From Pseudomonadales bacterium (GTDB lineage Bacteria; Pseudomonadota; Gammaproteobacteria; Pseudomonadales; Azotimanducaceae), in NCBI GenBank assembly GCA_012103505.1, contig WLWP01000001.1, positions 3,224,001 through 3,288,000 on the forward strand: 64,000 bases of DNA, in the 5' to 3' direction. Position numbers and translations under genes: made by a program. Of the stretch, positions 35,818-44,516 are shown in pieces. The first letter of the stretch is position 1. Every line of letters begins with the position of its first letter. A model generated the notes under the pieces. The model saw only the letters and a program-made list of their open reading frames with translations. It ran no database searches and was not told the origin of the DNA.

Positions 35818-35882
35818 CTACTTTTCCATCTTTTTCTGGTCACTACGACTACCCGAGACCAATATATTATGACTTTGATCCT

Positions 35883-36515
35883 TCAACTCGCTTGCTTGGG
35901 ATCAAATTGCGTAACGCCTTCCCCACCTGAGTCCGGAGGATTCAAATACTCTTGAATCGACGCTACTCCAAGTTCTTGTGCTTCAAATAGGCTCTCTAGG
36001 TGCTCACGAGAATTGACTATGCCCAACGATGCAATCACACCGCGGCCATCAATCAGTACACCATAGGGTAACTTGCCAACACCATAACTCCGTCCGACGA
36101 CTTCAGAGAGCACATAGTCAAATTTTTGTAGACTTTCTTTTTCGACAAACCTTTCGTGTTCGGCGACGTCATCACCGTCACTCATAAGCACAATCTCAAC
36201 CGCTTTTTCCGATTTCAGCATCGTCTTCAGAACGGGTAACAACGTCTTGCAGATCGGACAGTCTGGGCTCAAAAAGAACAAGAGCTGACCCGAACCTGCG
36301 ACCTGTCCAATAGTAAAGTTCCGCCCGTTCAAGGCTTCTACACCAATCTCTGGTGCAGCATCGCCAACCTTAACCTGTTGGTTAATCATGAGCGCACCAG
36401 CAGGAGCCACTCGCTCGTAAAGCACACCAATTTGGCGGGCCAATGCAAAGACAACAACGGCAAGCACCAGCACCAGTACCCATAAAACAACCACCGCACC
36501 AATCAGCATTTCCAC
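35883..36515 (-). CDS. aauD: MauD/AauD-type thioredoxin-like maturation protein
   Basis: This 210-residue membrane-anchored protein has an N-terminal helix (residues 4-26) and a periplasmic thioredoxin-like domain with the redox motif CPIC at residues 86-89 (LLFFLSPDCPICKTLLPVLK). MauD and AauD are needed for folding and disulfide formation of the cysteine-rich light chain. It overlaps the MauE-like gene by one base and lies 65 bases before aauA. Confidence 0.88.
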   Translation of the reverse strand: MEMLIGAVVVLWVLVLVLAVVVFALARQIGVLYERVAPAGALMINQQVKVGDAAPEIGVEALNGRNFTIGQVAGSGQLLFFLSPDCPICKTLLPVLKTMLKSEKAVEIVLMSDGDDVAEHERFVEKESLQKFDYVLSEVVGRSYGVGKLPYGVLIDGRGVIASLGIVNSREHLESLFEAQELGVASIQEYLNPPDSGGEGVTQFDPKQAS

Positions 36516-37039
36516 TACGCTTCCTCCGCGTACAAACGACGATGCAGGCTAAAATTTGAAATCATTTGATCTAGCGCCGAATAAAGTAAGTAGGCAACGA
36601 CCGATAAACAGAGGCCAATAGCCAAGAGTCCAAGTGTCAAATTCGCCTGCATAGATGCGCCAACGGCAGCAATGACGACAAGGACCGAATTGCGCATAAC
36701 AAGCCATTGAGACAAACCAGTCGGCTCATCGCCACAACCACAATCGATGAATGCGCGTCCACGTGCCAAATTGACCCCGATCGCAATAAGATAGCTCGCA
36801 AATAGAAGCGCCGCTATTAGAAAACCGAGTGGCTGCACGAAAAGCAAACCAACAATCGTGGCCAGCTCTAGAATGATGAGAACACCAGCGGCGGGCTTCG
36901 TCAATGAGTCAGGGACCAGCTTATACGCGGCTAGACTCGCACAAAACCTAGGCCATGCACCGATCTTGTGCTTCAACGCCATCGCAAATATGCCAACCAT
37001 CAACCATGCCGCACACACTGCTAGAAGCGACTGCGTCAC
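36515..37039 (-). CDS. aauE: MauE/AauE-type membrane maturation protein
   Basis: This 174-residue DoxX-like membrane protein has four predicted helices (for example AAGVLIILELATIVGLLFV and FLIAALLFASYLIAIGVNLA) and a conserved DCGCG segment with two cysteines at the membrane face (RAFIDCGCGDEPTG). MauE works with MauD in light-chain maturation. It lies directly between the aauB and aauD genes without a gap. Confidence 0.87.
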   Translation of the reverse strand: MTQSLLAVCAAWLMVGIFAMALKHKIGAWPRFCASLAAYKLVPDSLTKPAAGVLIILELATIVGLLFVQPLGFLIAALLFASYLIAIGVNLARGRAFIDCGCGDEPTGLSQWLVMRNSVLVVIAAVGASMQANLTLGLLAIGLCLSVVAYLLYSALDQMISNFSLHRRLYAEEA

Positions 37040-38191
37040 TTAGTTGTTCCCATAAACGGTAAACGGCGTCTGGGCACCGGTGTTTAGCGTTTTGACATAT
37101 TCGCCACTGGGTATGCTGTAGACATCGAGCGCGAGATCGGCATTGGTCACGACCATTAGTCGACCATCACCAGTACCAGTGCTCCCCAAGGATATCCCCC
37201 AGTTTTTGAGTTCAATGCGTGCGGTCCGCTTCTGTTCGGTAAGATCAATGACCCACACTTCACTACCACCATCTTTATGCGTGCCTTCACCGCCTTCAGG
37301 ATTCATGAGCACGTAACCGACGCCACTGCTATCCGCCATTAACGGGCTCATACCACCTGGCCGCCAATTGCGTTCCGATTCAGCCGATAGCCACCACGCC
37401 TCACCCACTTCTGGTTCATCGTTGCTCGTGCCGATGGGTAGGATCTTTCCTTGGAAGGTCGCGAAGTAAGCCGTGTCTTTAGCGACCCCTGGATTCTCAA
37501 ATATAGGGTCGTTTTCTGGATCAAAGACAACGCCAGACTTGGACGTGCTTTGCAGGGTGCCATCCTCATTTAGATGTGACGTTAGTAGAGAACCGTTTGA
37601 ACAGATCGATGAGAAGCTCCTCTGCCCAACCGGCAACATGAAACCACACCCGGGCGTCGGTATCTCAGCAACGAAAGATCGATCCTCTAAGTTAACAATG
37701 CTAATCGATTGTGCAGGGGTGAAATTGTATACCCCGATGAACTTGTCGTTATCTAACAAACCGCTCATAAGCCTCTTCGGCATGCCGGTTATTCTCTTTG
37801 CCGGGATAACTACTTCACCCTTCACCTGGAGTGTTGCTGGATCCCAGATCGTGAGCACATCAGTTCGCTCGCCACCACGTGCACCGCGCGAAAAGAAGCT
37901 CTCAGCGACGTAGTGTTCATTGCGCTGAGCACTATATTTATACGTTGCGATAAAACTCGCTGGAAACATACCTTTGTATTGCCCGCCTAGTGTGTCCGCT
38001 AATGGATCCACAACCTGTATCTCGCCTTCAGACATATGAAAGAAGGAGAAATCGTGTACGAGCATCCAGTGTTCGGGATACACGGACGGTAGAACTTCGA
38101 CGGTGCCTATGGGTTCCGGCGCGAAGTCTGCTCGTACGCCAGCGGTGGCCAACAACAATGCAGCGAATACGCTTCTTTTTAGTAGTTTCAT
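37040..38191 (-). CDS. aauB: Amine dehydrogenase heavy chain, AauB/MauB type
   Basis: This 383-residue periplasmic subunit has a signal peptide (about residues 1-21) and a seven-bladed beta-propeller. Recognisable blades include YAESFFSRGARGGERTDVLTIW-like (written here as VAESFFSRGARGGERTDVL), KRLMSGLLDNDKFIGVYNFTP and PGCGFMLPVGQRSFSSICSN. It surrounds the TTQ light chain and shapes the substrate channel. It is the first intact gene of the operon, starting six bases after the stop of a decayed light-chain fragment. Confidence 0.9.
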   Translation of the reverse strand: MKLLKRSVFAALLLATAGVRADFAPEPIGTVEVLPSVYPEHWMLVHDFSFFHMSEGEIQVVDPLADTLGGQYKGMFPASFIATYKYSAQRNEHYVAESFFSRGARGGERTDVLTIWDPATLQVKGEVVIPAKRITGMPKRLMSGLLDNDKFIGVYNFTPAQSISIVNLEDRSFVAEIPTPGCGFMLPVGQRSFSSICSNGSLLTSHLNEDGTLQSTSKSGVVFDPENDPIFENPGVAKDTAYFATFQGKILPIGTSNDEPEVGEAWWLSAESERNWRPGGMSPLMADSSGVGYVLMNPEGGEGTHKDGGSEVWVIDLTEQKRTARIELKNWGISLGSTGTGDGRLMVVTNADLALDVYSIPSGEYVKTLNTGAQTPFTVYGNN

Positions 38192-38197
38192 GTTCAG

Positions 38198-38341
38198 TTA
38201 TTCCGTTGCCAAGCCAAGGATGCCCGCAGTTGAGCAATTGTAGACACTGCTAGCTGTACCAATACACCAATCGATGTCACACCAATCGATGTCGTTATTC
38301 TCCTCTTCCCGAGGTCTTAGAACTACCTCCAAAGCCAGCGC
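38198..38341 (-). pseudogene. Remnant of a second amine dehydrogenase light-chain gene (C-terminal part)
   Basis: Translating the minus strand from 38341 gives 47 open codons ending at TAA 38198-38200. The last 33 or so residues match the C-terminus of the AauA encoded at 35290: here NNDIDWC, then IGTASSVYNCSTAGILGLAT, against NDINWCLGTESSIYHCSTAIVVGLA. The match includes the second TTQ tryptophan. The rest of the gene, including the signal and the first TTQ tryptophan, is missing. The segment DIDWC is present twice because of a 15-base tandem duplication. It abuts aauB, so an older order with a light chain in front of the heavy chain is likely. Confidence 0.8.
38264..38293. repeat. Perfect 15 bp tandem duplication inside the light-chain remnant
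   Basis: ACACCAATCGATGTC occurs twice head to tail (38264-38278 and 38279-38293). On the minus strand each copy encodes DIDWC, the strand that holds the second TTQ tryptophan. Being exact and in frame, it looks recent compared with the divergence from the intact aauA. Confidence 0.9.
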
Positions 38342-38414
38342 TTACTGGGTTGAGGCGCCAACTTTGTGTTCAGCACTACGACAAACAACTGGTGCTTTCG
38401 CTTTTGCAAGAATA

Positions 38415-38430
38415 TAGTACGCTCGTACTA
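38415..38430. promoter_or_regulatory. Perfect palindrome, likely TetR-family operator
   Basis: TAGTACGCTCGTACTA has exact seven-base arms (TAGTACG/CGTACTA) around CT. It lies 18 bases before the GTG start of the TetR gene, in the region shared with the divergent amine dehydrogenase operon. A TTGCAA stands on each side (38404-38409 and 38434-38439), and the upstream copy could serve as a -35 box. Autoregulation is inferred. Confidence 0.6.
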
Positions 38431-38448
38431 AGTTTGCAATTGAGTACC

Positions 38449-39132
38449 GTGGACAAAGTGTCACCGACAAACCTTCCGCCTAGCCCTCAACCAAACGGCC
38501 AAAAGCAACGCTCCGGCACTGCATCGTATGCTAACGGACAGGCAACCGCGACCAGCATTCTAGATGGTGCGAAGGCGCTAGTAATCGAAGAGGGTTTCGC
38601 CAAACTAAGCATGCGCGGCCTTGCACGTAGCTTAGGGATGTCCCCCGGCAACTTAAATTACTACTACAGCAGTAAGTCTGACCTGATCCAAGACCTCTGC
38701 GCGTTCGTGGTCGAACCTTATTTGCAAGAATTCGAAAAACTCAGGCTGCGCTCGGCAGCCTCAGCCAGCAACCAACTGCGTTCGGTCTTGGAATTCGTCT
38801 ACAACGACCTCGGTAACCGAGAAACCACACTATTTTTTCCAGAGCTATGGGTCTTGGCGCTTCGAGATTCGGGCGCTGCGGAGCACATGGACTCTCTCTA
38901 TAGTTCTTACCGGTCGGTTATCCAGGACATCATTCAAGACACTAGACCTGACTTAGACCAACAAACTACGGAGGATCTAGCGCTCTCTATATCTGCCTCT
39001 ATCGAGGGCCACACAGTATTCGTTGGACATCGGCGATCTCACGCAGATCGCGCTGGTCCAATCGGGGAGCTCATTATTGAGCAGCTTATTGAAATGGTAG
39101 AACGTGCGCCCGCACGCCAACAATACGTTTAA
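38449..39132 (+). CDS. TetR-family transcriptional regulator
   Basis: This regulator of about 227 residues has a helix-turn-helix in SMRGLARSLGMSPGNLNYYY, preceded by the usual SILDGAKALVIEEGFAKL helix and followed by an all-helical ligand domain. I start it at GTG 38449. The frame extends to a TTG at 38350, but that extension would cover the palindromic operator. It is divergent from aauB, so it is a candidate regulator of amine dehydrogenase. The ligand is unknown. Confidence 0.85.
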   Translation: MDKVSPTNLPPSPQPNGQKQRSGTASYANGQATATSILDGAKALVIEEGFAKLSMRGLARSLGMSPGNLNYYYSSKSDLIQDLCAFVVEPYLQEFEKLRLRSAASASNQLRSVLEFVYNDLGNRETTLFFPELWVLALRDSGAAEHMDSLYSSYRSVIQDIIQDTRPDLDQQTTEDLALSISASIEGHTVFVGHRRSHADRAGPIGELIIEQLIEMVERAPARQQYV

Positions 39133-39196
39133 TTGCGGTCAAAGGGGACGACCATGAGACGCACAGTCTGAGCAAATTCCGAATAGAGAGATATAG

Positions 39197-39313
39197 ATGA
39201 TTCCATGGTTCTTGGCTGCTATCGGAGTATTTCTGGTCTTTAAATTGCAATTCATCACTCGAAGTTCACCAAAATCGAAACTCTTCAGTTCACCACTTTG
39301 CCCGATGAGATAG
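39197..39313 (+). CDS. Possible small membrane peptide
   Basis: This 38-codon frame encodes MIPWFLAAIGVFLVFKLQFI followed by a polar tail, so one membrane helix. An AGAGAG lies upstream of the ATG. It sits alone in a 206-base gap and could equally be the decayed start of a larger membrane-anchored protein. I know no homologue. Confidence 0.3.
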   Translation: MIPWFLAAIGVFLVFKLQFITRSSPKSKLFSSPLCPMR

Positions 39314-39338
39314 TCGAACTCGACGAATACACCAACAT

Positions 39339-39809
39339 ATGCTGCTTTTCCTTAAGAACCTCTCTTTCACTCTGATTGTCCCAGGATCGGTCGCTGTGAT
39401 TGTTCCGCTCTATGCCTTCGCGCACTCCGAATTGGTGTTCTCGGCATTTGCTTTGATCGGAGGGGTTCTACTTCTCGCAGGCGGACTGATATATCTATGG
39501 TGTGTCTGGGACTTCGGCGTAACCGGACGCGGTACTCCAGCTCCCATTGATCCAGCCAAGCAACTTGTTATTCGAGGACTGTACGCATACGGCCGTAACC
39601 CTATGTACGTGGGTGTCCTTAGCGTGATCTTCGGCTGGGCATTCCTTTTCAGGTCTGTGTCGATCACCATTTACGGAGGCTGTGTTGCGATCGGCTTCCA
39701 TCTCTTTGTGTTGTTGTATGAGGAGCCTTATCTAGAACGTGTTTTTGGATCAAGTTACAAACACTATTGCAGCCAGGTAAATCGCTGGCTGCCAACCCGA
39801 AAAGGGTGA
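39339..39809 (+). CDS. Isoprenylcysteine carboxyl methyltransferase-like membrane methyltransferase
   Basis: This 156-residue protein has four or so helices and the ICMT/PEMT-family signature: RGLYAYGRNPMYVGVL (the RNPMY motif) and LYEEPYLERVFGSSYKHYC, which together form the SAM-binding C-terminal part. Bacterial members methylate varied small or lipid substrates, so the true substrate is unknown. It has no obvious functional partner nearby. Confidence 0.83.
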   Translation: MLLFLKNLSFTLIVPGSVAVIVPLYAFAHSELVFSAFALIGGVLLLAGGLIYLWCVWDFGVTGRGTPAPIDPAKQLVIRGLYAYGRNPMYVGVLSVIFGWAFLFRSVSITIYGGCVAIGFHLFVLLYEEPYLERVFGSSYKHYCSQVNRWLPTRKG

Positions 39810-39890
39810 TAATACCAGAGCCGGTATTGAGCATTGCAGAGCGTATGACCGAGCTTCGACCACAATAAACTCTTGTTAGGCGCCTCTACA

Positions 39891-40328
39891 ATGTTTGAGG
39901 ATCTAAATTTTAGGGTTGCCAAGCACTCCGATATCGAGTGGCTTGTGAAACTCCGAATCAAAACGATGTCAGCATACCTCCTTGCTGCCCATGAATATTT
40001 ATCCGAAGAAGAGCAGAGAGCTCGCGTTGTTCAAGATTTCGAATCCATCCAAATTATCCTCAGGAATTCAATGGATATTGGCATGCTTAAAGTTGTGAAA
40101 CACCCATCAAACTGGAAGCTGGTACAAATCCAGTTACAGCCAGAGTCTCAAGGTTCTGGAATCGGCAGATACATTCTCGAGCAACTGATCGAAGAGACGC
40201 GCGCGAAAGCTGTGTCGCTATCTCTGAGTGTGCTAAAAGTGAATCCTGCAAAACATTTGTACGATCGACTCGGATTTTATGTAGTCAAAGAAAAGAACGA
40301 ATCTTACGAAATGCAGATCGATCCTTAA
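39891..40328 (+). CDS. GNAT family N-acetyltransferase
   Basis: This 145-residue single-domain protein has an N-terminal FRVAKHSDIEWLVKLRIKTM strand-helix, the acetyl-CoA loop QPESQGSGIGRYILEQLI (QxxGxG), and a C-terminal NPAKHLYDRLGFYVVKEKNE that is typical of GNATs. The ATG at 39891 directly precedes the conserved part, and an earlier ATG at 39873 is in frame. The substrate is unknown. Confidence 0.87.
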   Translation: MFEDLNFRVAKHSDIEWLVKLRIKTMSAYLLAAHEYLSEEEQRARVVQDFESIQIILRNSMDIGMLKVVKHPSNWKLVQIQLQPESQGSGIGRYILEQLIEETRAKAVSLSLSVLKVNPAKHLYDRLGFYVVKEKNESYEMQIDP

Positions 40329-40449
40329 CAGGTGAATTGGCTAGTTTTGTGAATGGGGGCGCGGAGACGCAGCTGCGGTAGAACGATAGCGTTCGTGTCT
40401 CCATGTTGGCGAAGTCGCGCGCGAATCAGCTCTGAAACATAAGGTAACT

Positions 40450-40854
40450 ATGAACAAGAATTTTCGATTGCATCTTTTAATACTGCTTCTTTTTACACTT
40501 CCTATAGTTTCGATAGCAGATGACGACTTCTCCAACGAGGTACTTTTAAAGTCGAAGCTAGACAGAATCTCAGATACTGAAGTAATCGTGAGTAGAGTAA
40601 TCGTTCCTCCGAATATGACACTACCGACCCACTGGCATCCCGGTGAAGAATTCGCTTACGTCTTATCCGGAACAGTCTCGCTGAGTCTCGAAGGGGAAGA
40701 GGCGTTAGTGCTTAAAGTCAATGAACTTGGGGAAGTGCCCCTTAAGAAGATTCATTCCGCAACGGCAGGTTCGGACGGGGTCGAATTGATCGTTTTTCGT
40801 GTCCATGAGATCGGCCAACCTGAAAGAGTGTTGGTTCTAGACAACGATGGCTGA
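40450..40854 (+). CDS. Secreted cupin-domain protein
   Basis: This 134-residue protein has a signal peptide (about residues 1-23, ending SIA) and one cupin_2 domain with metal-ligand motif THWHPGEEFAYVLSG (His, His, Glu) and a second motif near KIHSATAGSDG. The start follows AAGGTAACT. Its last eight bases overlap the next gene. Periplasmic cupins of this kind may bind or isomerise small molecules; no substrate can be given. Confidence 0.8.
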   Translation: MNKNFRLHLLILLLFTLPIVSIADDDFSNEVLLKSKLDRISDTEVIVSRVIVPPNMTLPTHWHPGEEFAYVLSGTVSLSLEGEEALVLKVNELGEVPLKKIHSATAGSDGVELIVFRVHEIGQPERVLVLDNDG

Positions 40855-41302
40855 GCCTCGCAACCGTTCTACTTCCGAGCCTCGTCATCGACCCGCTTTC
40901 AAACAAAGGCTGATTGGCACTGCCAGAATTCTCGTGCTATGGCTGCTCCCGATTCAATACGCCGTATCGGATGACTCGGCAGCGAGGTTGTCTCGCTTGC
41001 TCGCAAGCCACGCTTACACTCTCCAAAATTACGACAATCTCTTATCTCAAACCGGTTTGCGTGAATACGTTCCGATGAGTGCCAGCGAACTCGCCGAGGG
41101 TCATCACGATGCCCTCACATCACAGATAAAATCAGAGTTTTCTGGACGGGAACTCGCAAACATCCTCGAACATGAACGCAGGAACCAAGAGGTACCCGCA
41201 TACGTCGTGGAGTGGTATAGCCAAGTGTCAATGCAAACGCTCTTCTGGTTCGCAAACGACAAGCCGCAAATTATGTTTGACCCATCAGGAGTTGTTGAAT
41301 GA
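40847..41302 (+). CDS. Hypothetical membrane-anchored or secreted protein
   Basis: This 151-residue protein has a basic N-terminus, a hydrophobic segment (TARILVLWLLPIQYAV) and a mostly helical remainder with many charged residues. I do not recognise a family. It overlaps the cupin gene by eight bases and the MAPEG frame by four, so the three appear cotranscribed. Confidence 0.55.
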   Translation: MAEPRNRSTSEPRHRPAFKQRLIGTARILVLWLLPIQYAVSDDSAARLSRLLASHAYTLQNYDNLLSQTGLREYVPMSASELAEGHHDALTSQIKSEFSGRELANILEHERRNQEVPAYVVEWYSQVSMQTLFWFANDKPQIMFDPSGVVE

Positions 41303-41702
41303 CAGTCTTTAACGCATATAGCGCATCGATCTACGCCATCGGCGCTACCGCGGCACTGATGTTAATCCAGCTATTGGTGGCCGACGTACTCGGAATAATC
41401 CGCAAGCACACACCCGGCACGTCTGTTCAAAGTGGTCACAGCGATCCTCTTTTTCGGGTCACTCGCACAGTTGCCAACACCAACGAGAGCATTGGAATAT
41501 TCGTGTGCGGGTATTGTTTTGCATCTTTACTTCCGCGTCCCCACTCATGACCGCCTTTTGTGCATGGACTTACGTTACAGCTAGGTCTGTGTACGCGATC
41601 TGTTACTACGCAAACTTACAAGTTCTGAGATCGATATGTTTCGGCGTGTCTGCACTATCACTTGCAGCGCTATTGGTCGTAGGCGGCGCGACTCTCTTCT
41701 AG
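41299..41702 (+). pseudogene. MAPEG family membrane protein, frameshifted
   Basis: The first frame (41299-41550) encodes MAPEG features: an N-terminal helix and DPLFRVTRTVANTNESIGIF. It then leaves the family pattern. The frame beginning at 41505 continues it: SASPLMTAFCAWTYVTARSV, then CYYANLQVLRSICFGVSALS. Joining them needs one added base or loss of two, most simply the extra TG in GTGTG at about 41505-41509. The intact product would be a four-helix membrane protein of about 130 residues. It is either a real pseudogene or a sequence error. Confidence 0.75.
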
Positions 41703-41724
41703 TAGTGCCGCGCTTCTTGCATAC

Positions 41725-41743
41725 CACCACTAATCTAGTGGTG
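41725..41743. terminator. Hairpin between convergent genes
   Basis: CACCACTA pairs with TAGTGGTG around a three-base loop in the 76-base gap between the MAPEG frame and the convergent ligase gene. There is no T-run on either side, so a terminator role is only suggested by position. Confidence 0.35.
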
Positions 41744-41778
41744 AGAGCTGTCCGTTAAGAAAAAAGGGGCTGTTGGAA

Positions 41779-44491
41779 CTAGTACCTCAAGGTCTGCAAC
41801 TCTCCTGAAGGGAAGCTGATGACGAGATCGGGCTTTTCCGATGCAACTAACCCGCCATCTTCGCTAGAGAAGATAGTCCGGGCCAGATAGGTTGCCAGCT
41901 CGCCTTGATCTAAGAGTTGTTGAAAGATCAAGTGTCTGAGTTTTTCATCCTCATGCTCGATCTCAATTCTTCTACCGCCAGAAATGCCTGTAATGATCTT
42001 TGCAAATCTAAGGTCACGAGGATTTTCGGGGGGCGTAGCTTAGAATAGCCCGTGGTCCCTTTTTTGAACGAGCAGCATTCCAGATTGCTATCACCTGATC
42101 TAGATTCTTAAGGATAAAACGTTTGCGGTGAAAACGACCGCTCACACTAAAGGCGATTTCAGCGTCCAGCAAATAACCTGCAGCAATCGCCGTACGTCCT
42201 CCCGCGCTGAACCCGAGTGTGCGTACTTGACGATATTTCTGAAGCCAACTATTTCCATTCAACCAACCACCGAACTCAGCCAGCTCCTCTTTAAACTGAG
42301 ACCGACCATGCCGGTACCCCGTCTCGAATGGGCCAGATACGACTAGCACATCGAATTGTTCGGCGTCCGCGTGTTGCAGAAACACCGCATTGGGGATCCC
42401 CATCTGACGCAGACTTCTAGGTGGAAAGCAGATCAAGAGAGTCTTGCTCGAAGAAGATCCCGGACCGAAAAAATGGCATATGTTTGGAGCTAGCCTACGT
42501 AAACTGTATGGCTCTGGGCTTGCCTTGCCACTACGCCCCATCGAGTCTTTCATTTCTTGCAGCCAGTTAGTCATAGCTACTTGGAATTTTGGTGCAGCAT
42601 CAGCTGGCAATAGCTGATTGTTGCTGTCGAAATCGTACAAGCTCTCGACTTCCAATGGAGTTATGCGACTTTCCAATATCGTTAGCGCTTGGTTCAGTTG
42701 CGCAACCGTGTTGCAGTATCGAAAGAAGCGTTGCACAAACCGCGTAACAAAGGGAATGTTGGCAAGATCCGTAACCCTGTGCTCCGAACCGTTTTGTCGC
42801 GTTGGCGGATGCTGTTCGTCTTGGCGGTCCGGTGACAAAATGCGGGCAACTACATTACCTAAATAGCGGAACCGGCGTAATTCTCTGGGTGTGATAATCG
42901 TGTCGTATTCTAATTCCACGGATACCAAGAAGTTCATGCGGTCTAGCGAGTCCATCTCCAACCGTTTAAACAAGATGTCCTGATCGCCTGTTTTGAACGC
43001 TCTGATCTGCGCGGGCTTTAAATGATCTATCGCGTCAGCGGGCAGCATGCCGAGAATGTCGGTCCGAATTTCGCCGCTCTTATTTGGCAAGTGAATCGCT
43101 TTGCTTCGAGATGTTTTGCCTGAATCGGTTTTTGGTATTTCCGGCACAATGAGGTATTGGCGAGGACTGCGTACCCCGACCCGCTTCTGCACAAACTTTT
43201 CTATTTCGGGAAGACGTTGTTTAACCCCTTGTTTAAAAACAAGCAGGGCAACGGGAATGTTGCCGTGCACCGGTGATGCTTTTGGAATGACAGCCGCATC
43301 TACAATATCTGGGTGTTCAAGAATGGTGGATTCAATATCTTGGGGGTAGATGTTCATACTGTTAAAAACAAACATGTCGTCCGAGCGTCCGCATAAATGG
43401 ATTCGCTCTTGTTGATCTACATAACCTATGTCACCTGTATAGAACCAGCCATCTACCAATCGCGCCGCAGTTCCATCTGAGTTATCGAGATACTCTCGAA
43501 ACATCCCTTCGCACCGAATAGCTATCTCACCTCGTTCACCGGTCCCAAGGGGGTGTCTATCTGGGCACACGACCTGTACTTCGATGCCCGGCAGTGGCTG
43601 GCCAACGCTTTCGCCCGAATCAGCATCTTCCGGATCAGTAAAACCGATGGCACCTGTTTCGGTTGTACCGTATCCCGCTTGGAGATCTTTGGTGATATTA
43701 GTCCTCAATTGCTGCCGTAGCTTAATCGGGACATGTCCTCCGCCTAGTTTTAGCCGGATGTTGGCTAACTTCTCGATCTCGGGTACCGCTAGCAGTTCTT
43801 GTGCCTGAAATGCAGATACGTGCAGAACGTTAACCGCCATGGTCAAACTTTGCGCAACCAGTGACTCACCCGTAGTCTCAAAAAAGATGTTGGTCGCCCC
43901 TGCTGCTAAGGCGTACAGGCGATGCCGCTTAGCAAAGTTGTGTTCCATGGACGCAAGGCAGGCGAAACGTTCCGCGTCAGAACCTACATGCCGGTGAGCC
44001 TGGGCCACAAGATCGCAGTCTTGGTGGACCACCAACTTAGGTTCGCCCGTAGTCCCTGAGGTAGAGAACAGCAGGCGGGCAGTTGGAGCTAGAGTGATTT
44101 GGTCGGATGAAGTCACGGCATCGCATTCGGGAACTTCGGCCACTGGGATGGGGACGACACTACTGGTCTCTACTAAGTGCGTGACCCCGCAACGTTCGCT
44201 TAATGATGTCTGAACTTGCTTTGGTTCATGGCTAGCGATCGTGCAGGAAGTGGCACCAATTTGAGTTGCAGCCATGCACAACACCAGATGCTCTATGTCA
44301 TCCGCACACTTTATGCCAACGACAGAACTGTTCGAAATTCCCTGATTTGCGAAGAGTTGAACCTGCTCGCTAACCAACCTTGCCAGTTGACCATATGAAA
44401 GAGTTGTTCTCAGAGTAACAAGTGCGTCGTGTTTGGGGTTGTTCTCCGCGTAGTAATAGAGGCGTTCGACTAAGGAGCTGGGTAAAGACAT
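41779..44491 (-). CDS. Acyl/aryl ligase - acyl carrier - alpha/beta hydrolase fusion, frameshifted near the 3' end
   Basis: This three-domain protein has an AMP-dependent adenylation domain (residues 1 to about 480, LLFSTSGTTGEPKLVVHQD and GWFYTGDIGYVD), a carrier domain with the phosphopantetheine serine in EMDSLDRMNF (near 540), and a C-terminal thioesterase-like hydrolase with GFSAGGRTA. The frame stops at 42014. Removing one base from the six-G run at 42028-42033 (plus strand) restores it to a TAG at 41779-41781, adding about 80 residues (ENPRDLRFAKIITGISGGRR). It resembles a minimal single-module NRPS; the product is unknown. Confidence 0.8.
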
Positions 44492-44516
44492 CACACGGAC
44501 AGAGGTTGCATGACCA

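Noticed and set aside
38350..38448. N-terminal extension of the TetR protein from a TTG start
   Set aside because: The extension would place the operator and promoter region inside the gene and shows no TetR-like sequence. The GTG at 38449 is preferred.
39875..39881. GTTAGGC before the GNAT gene looks like an integron attC core (GTTRRRY) in a region of small cassette-like genes
   Set aside because: No matching RYYYAAC partner with the internal inverted repeats was found, other gene junctions in the block lack the core site, and there is no integrase in the window.
40365..40412. Nested inverted repeats (GGAGAC...GTCTCC enclosing GAACG-ATAG-CGTTC) before the cupin gene
   Set aside because: The outer arms are only six bases and too far apart for a terminator, and I could not match it to a known regulatory RNA or recombination site.
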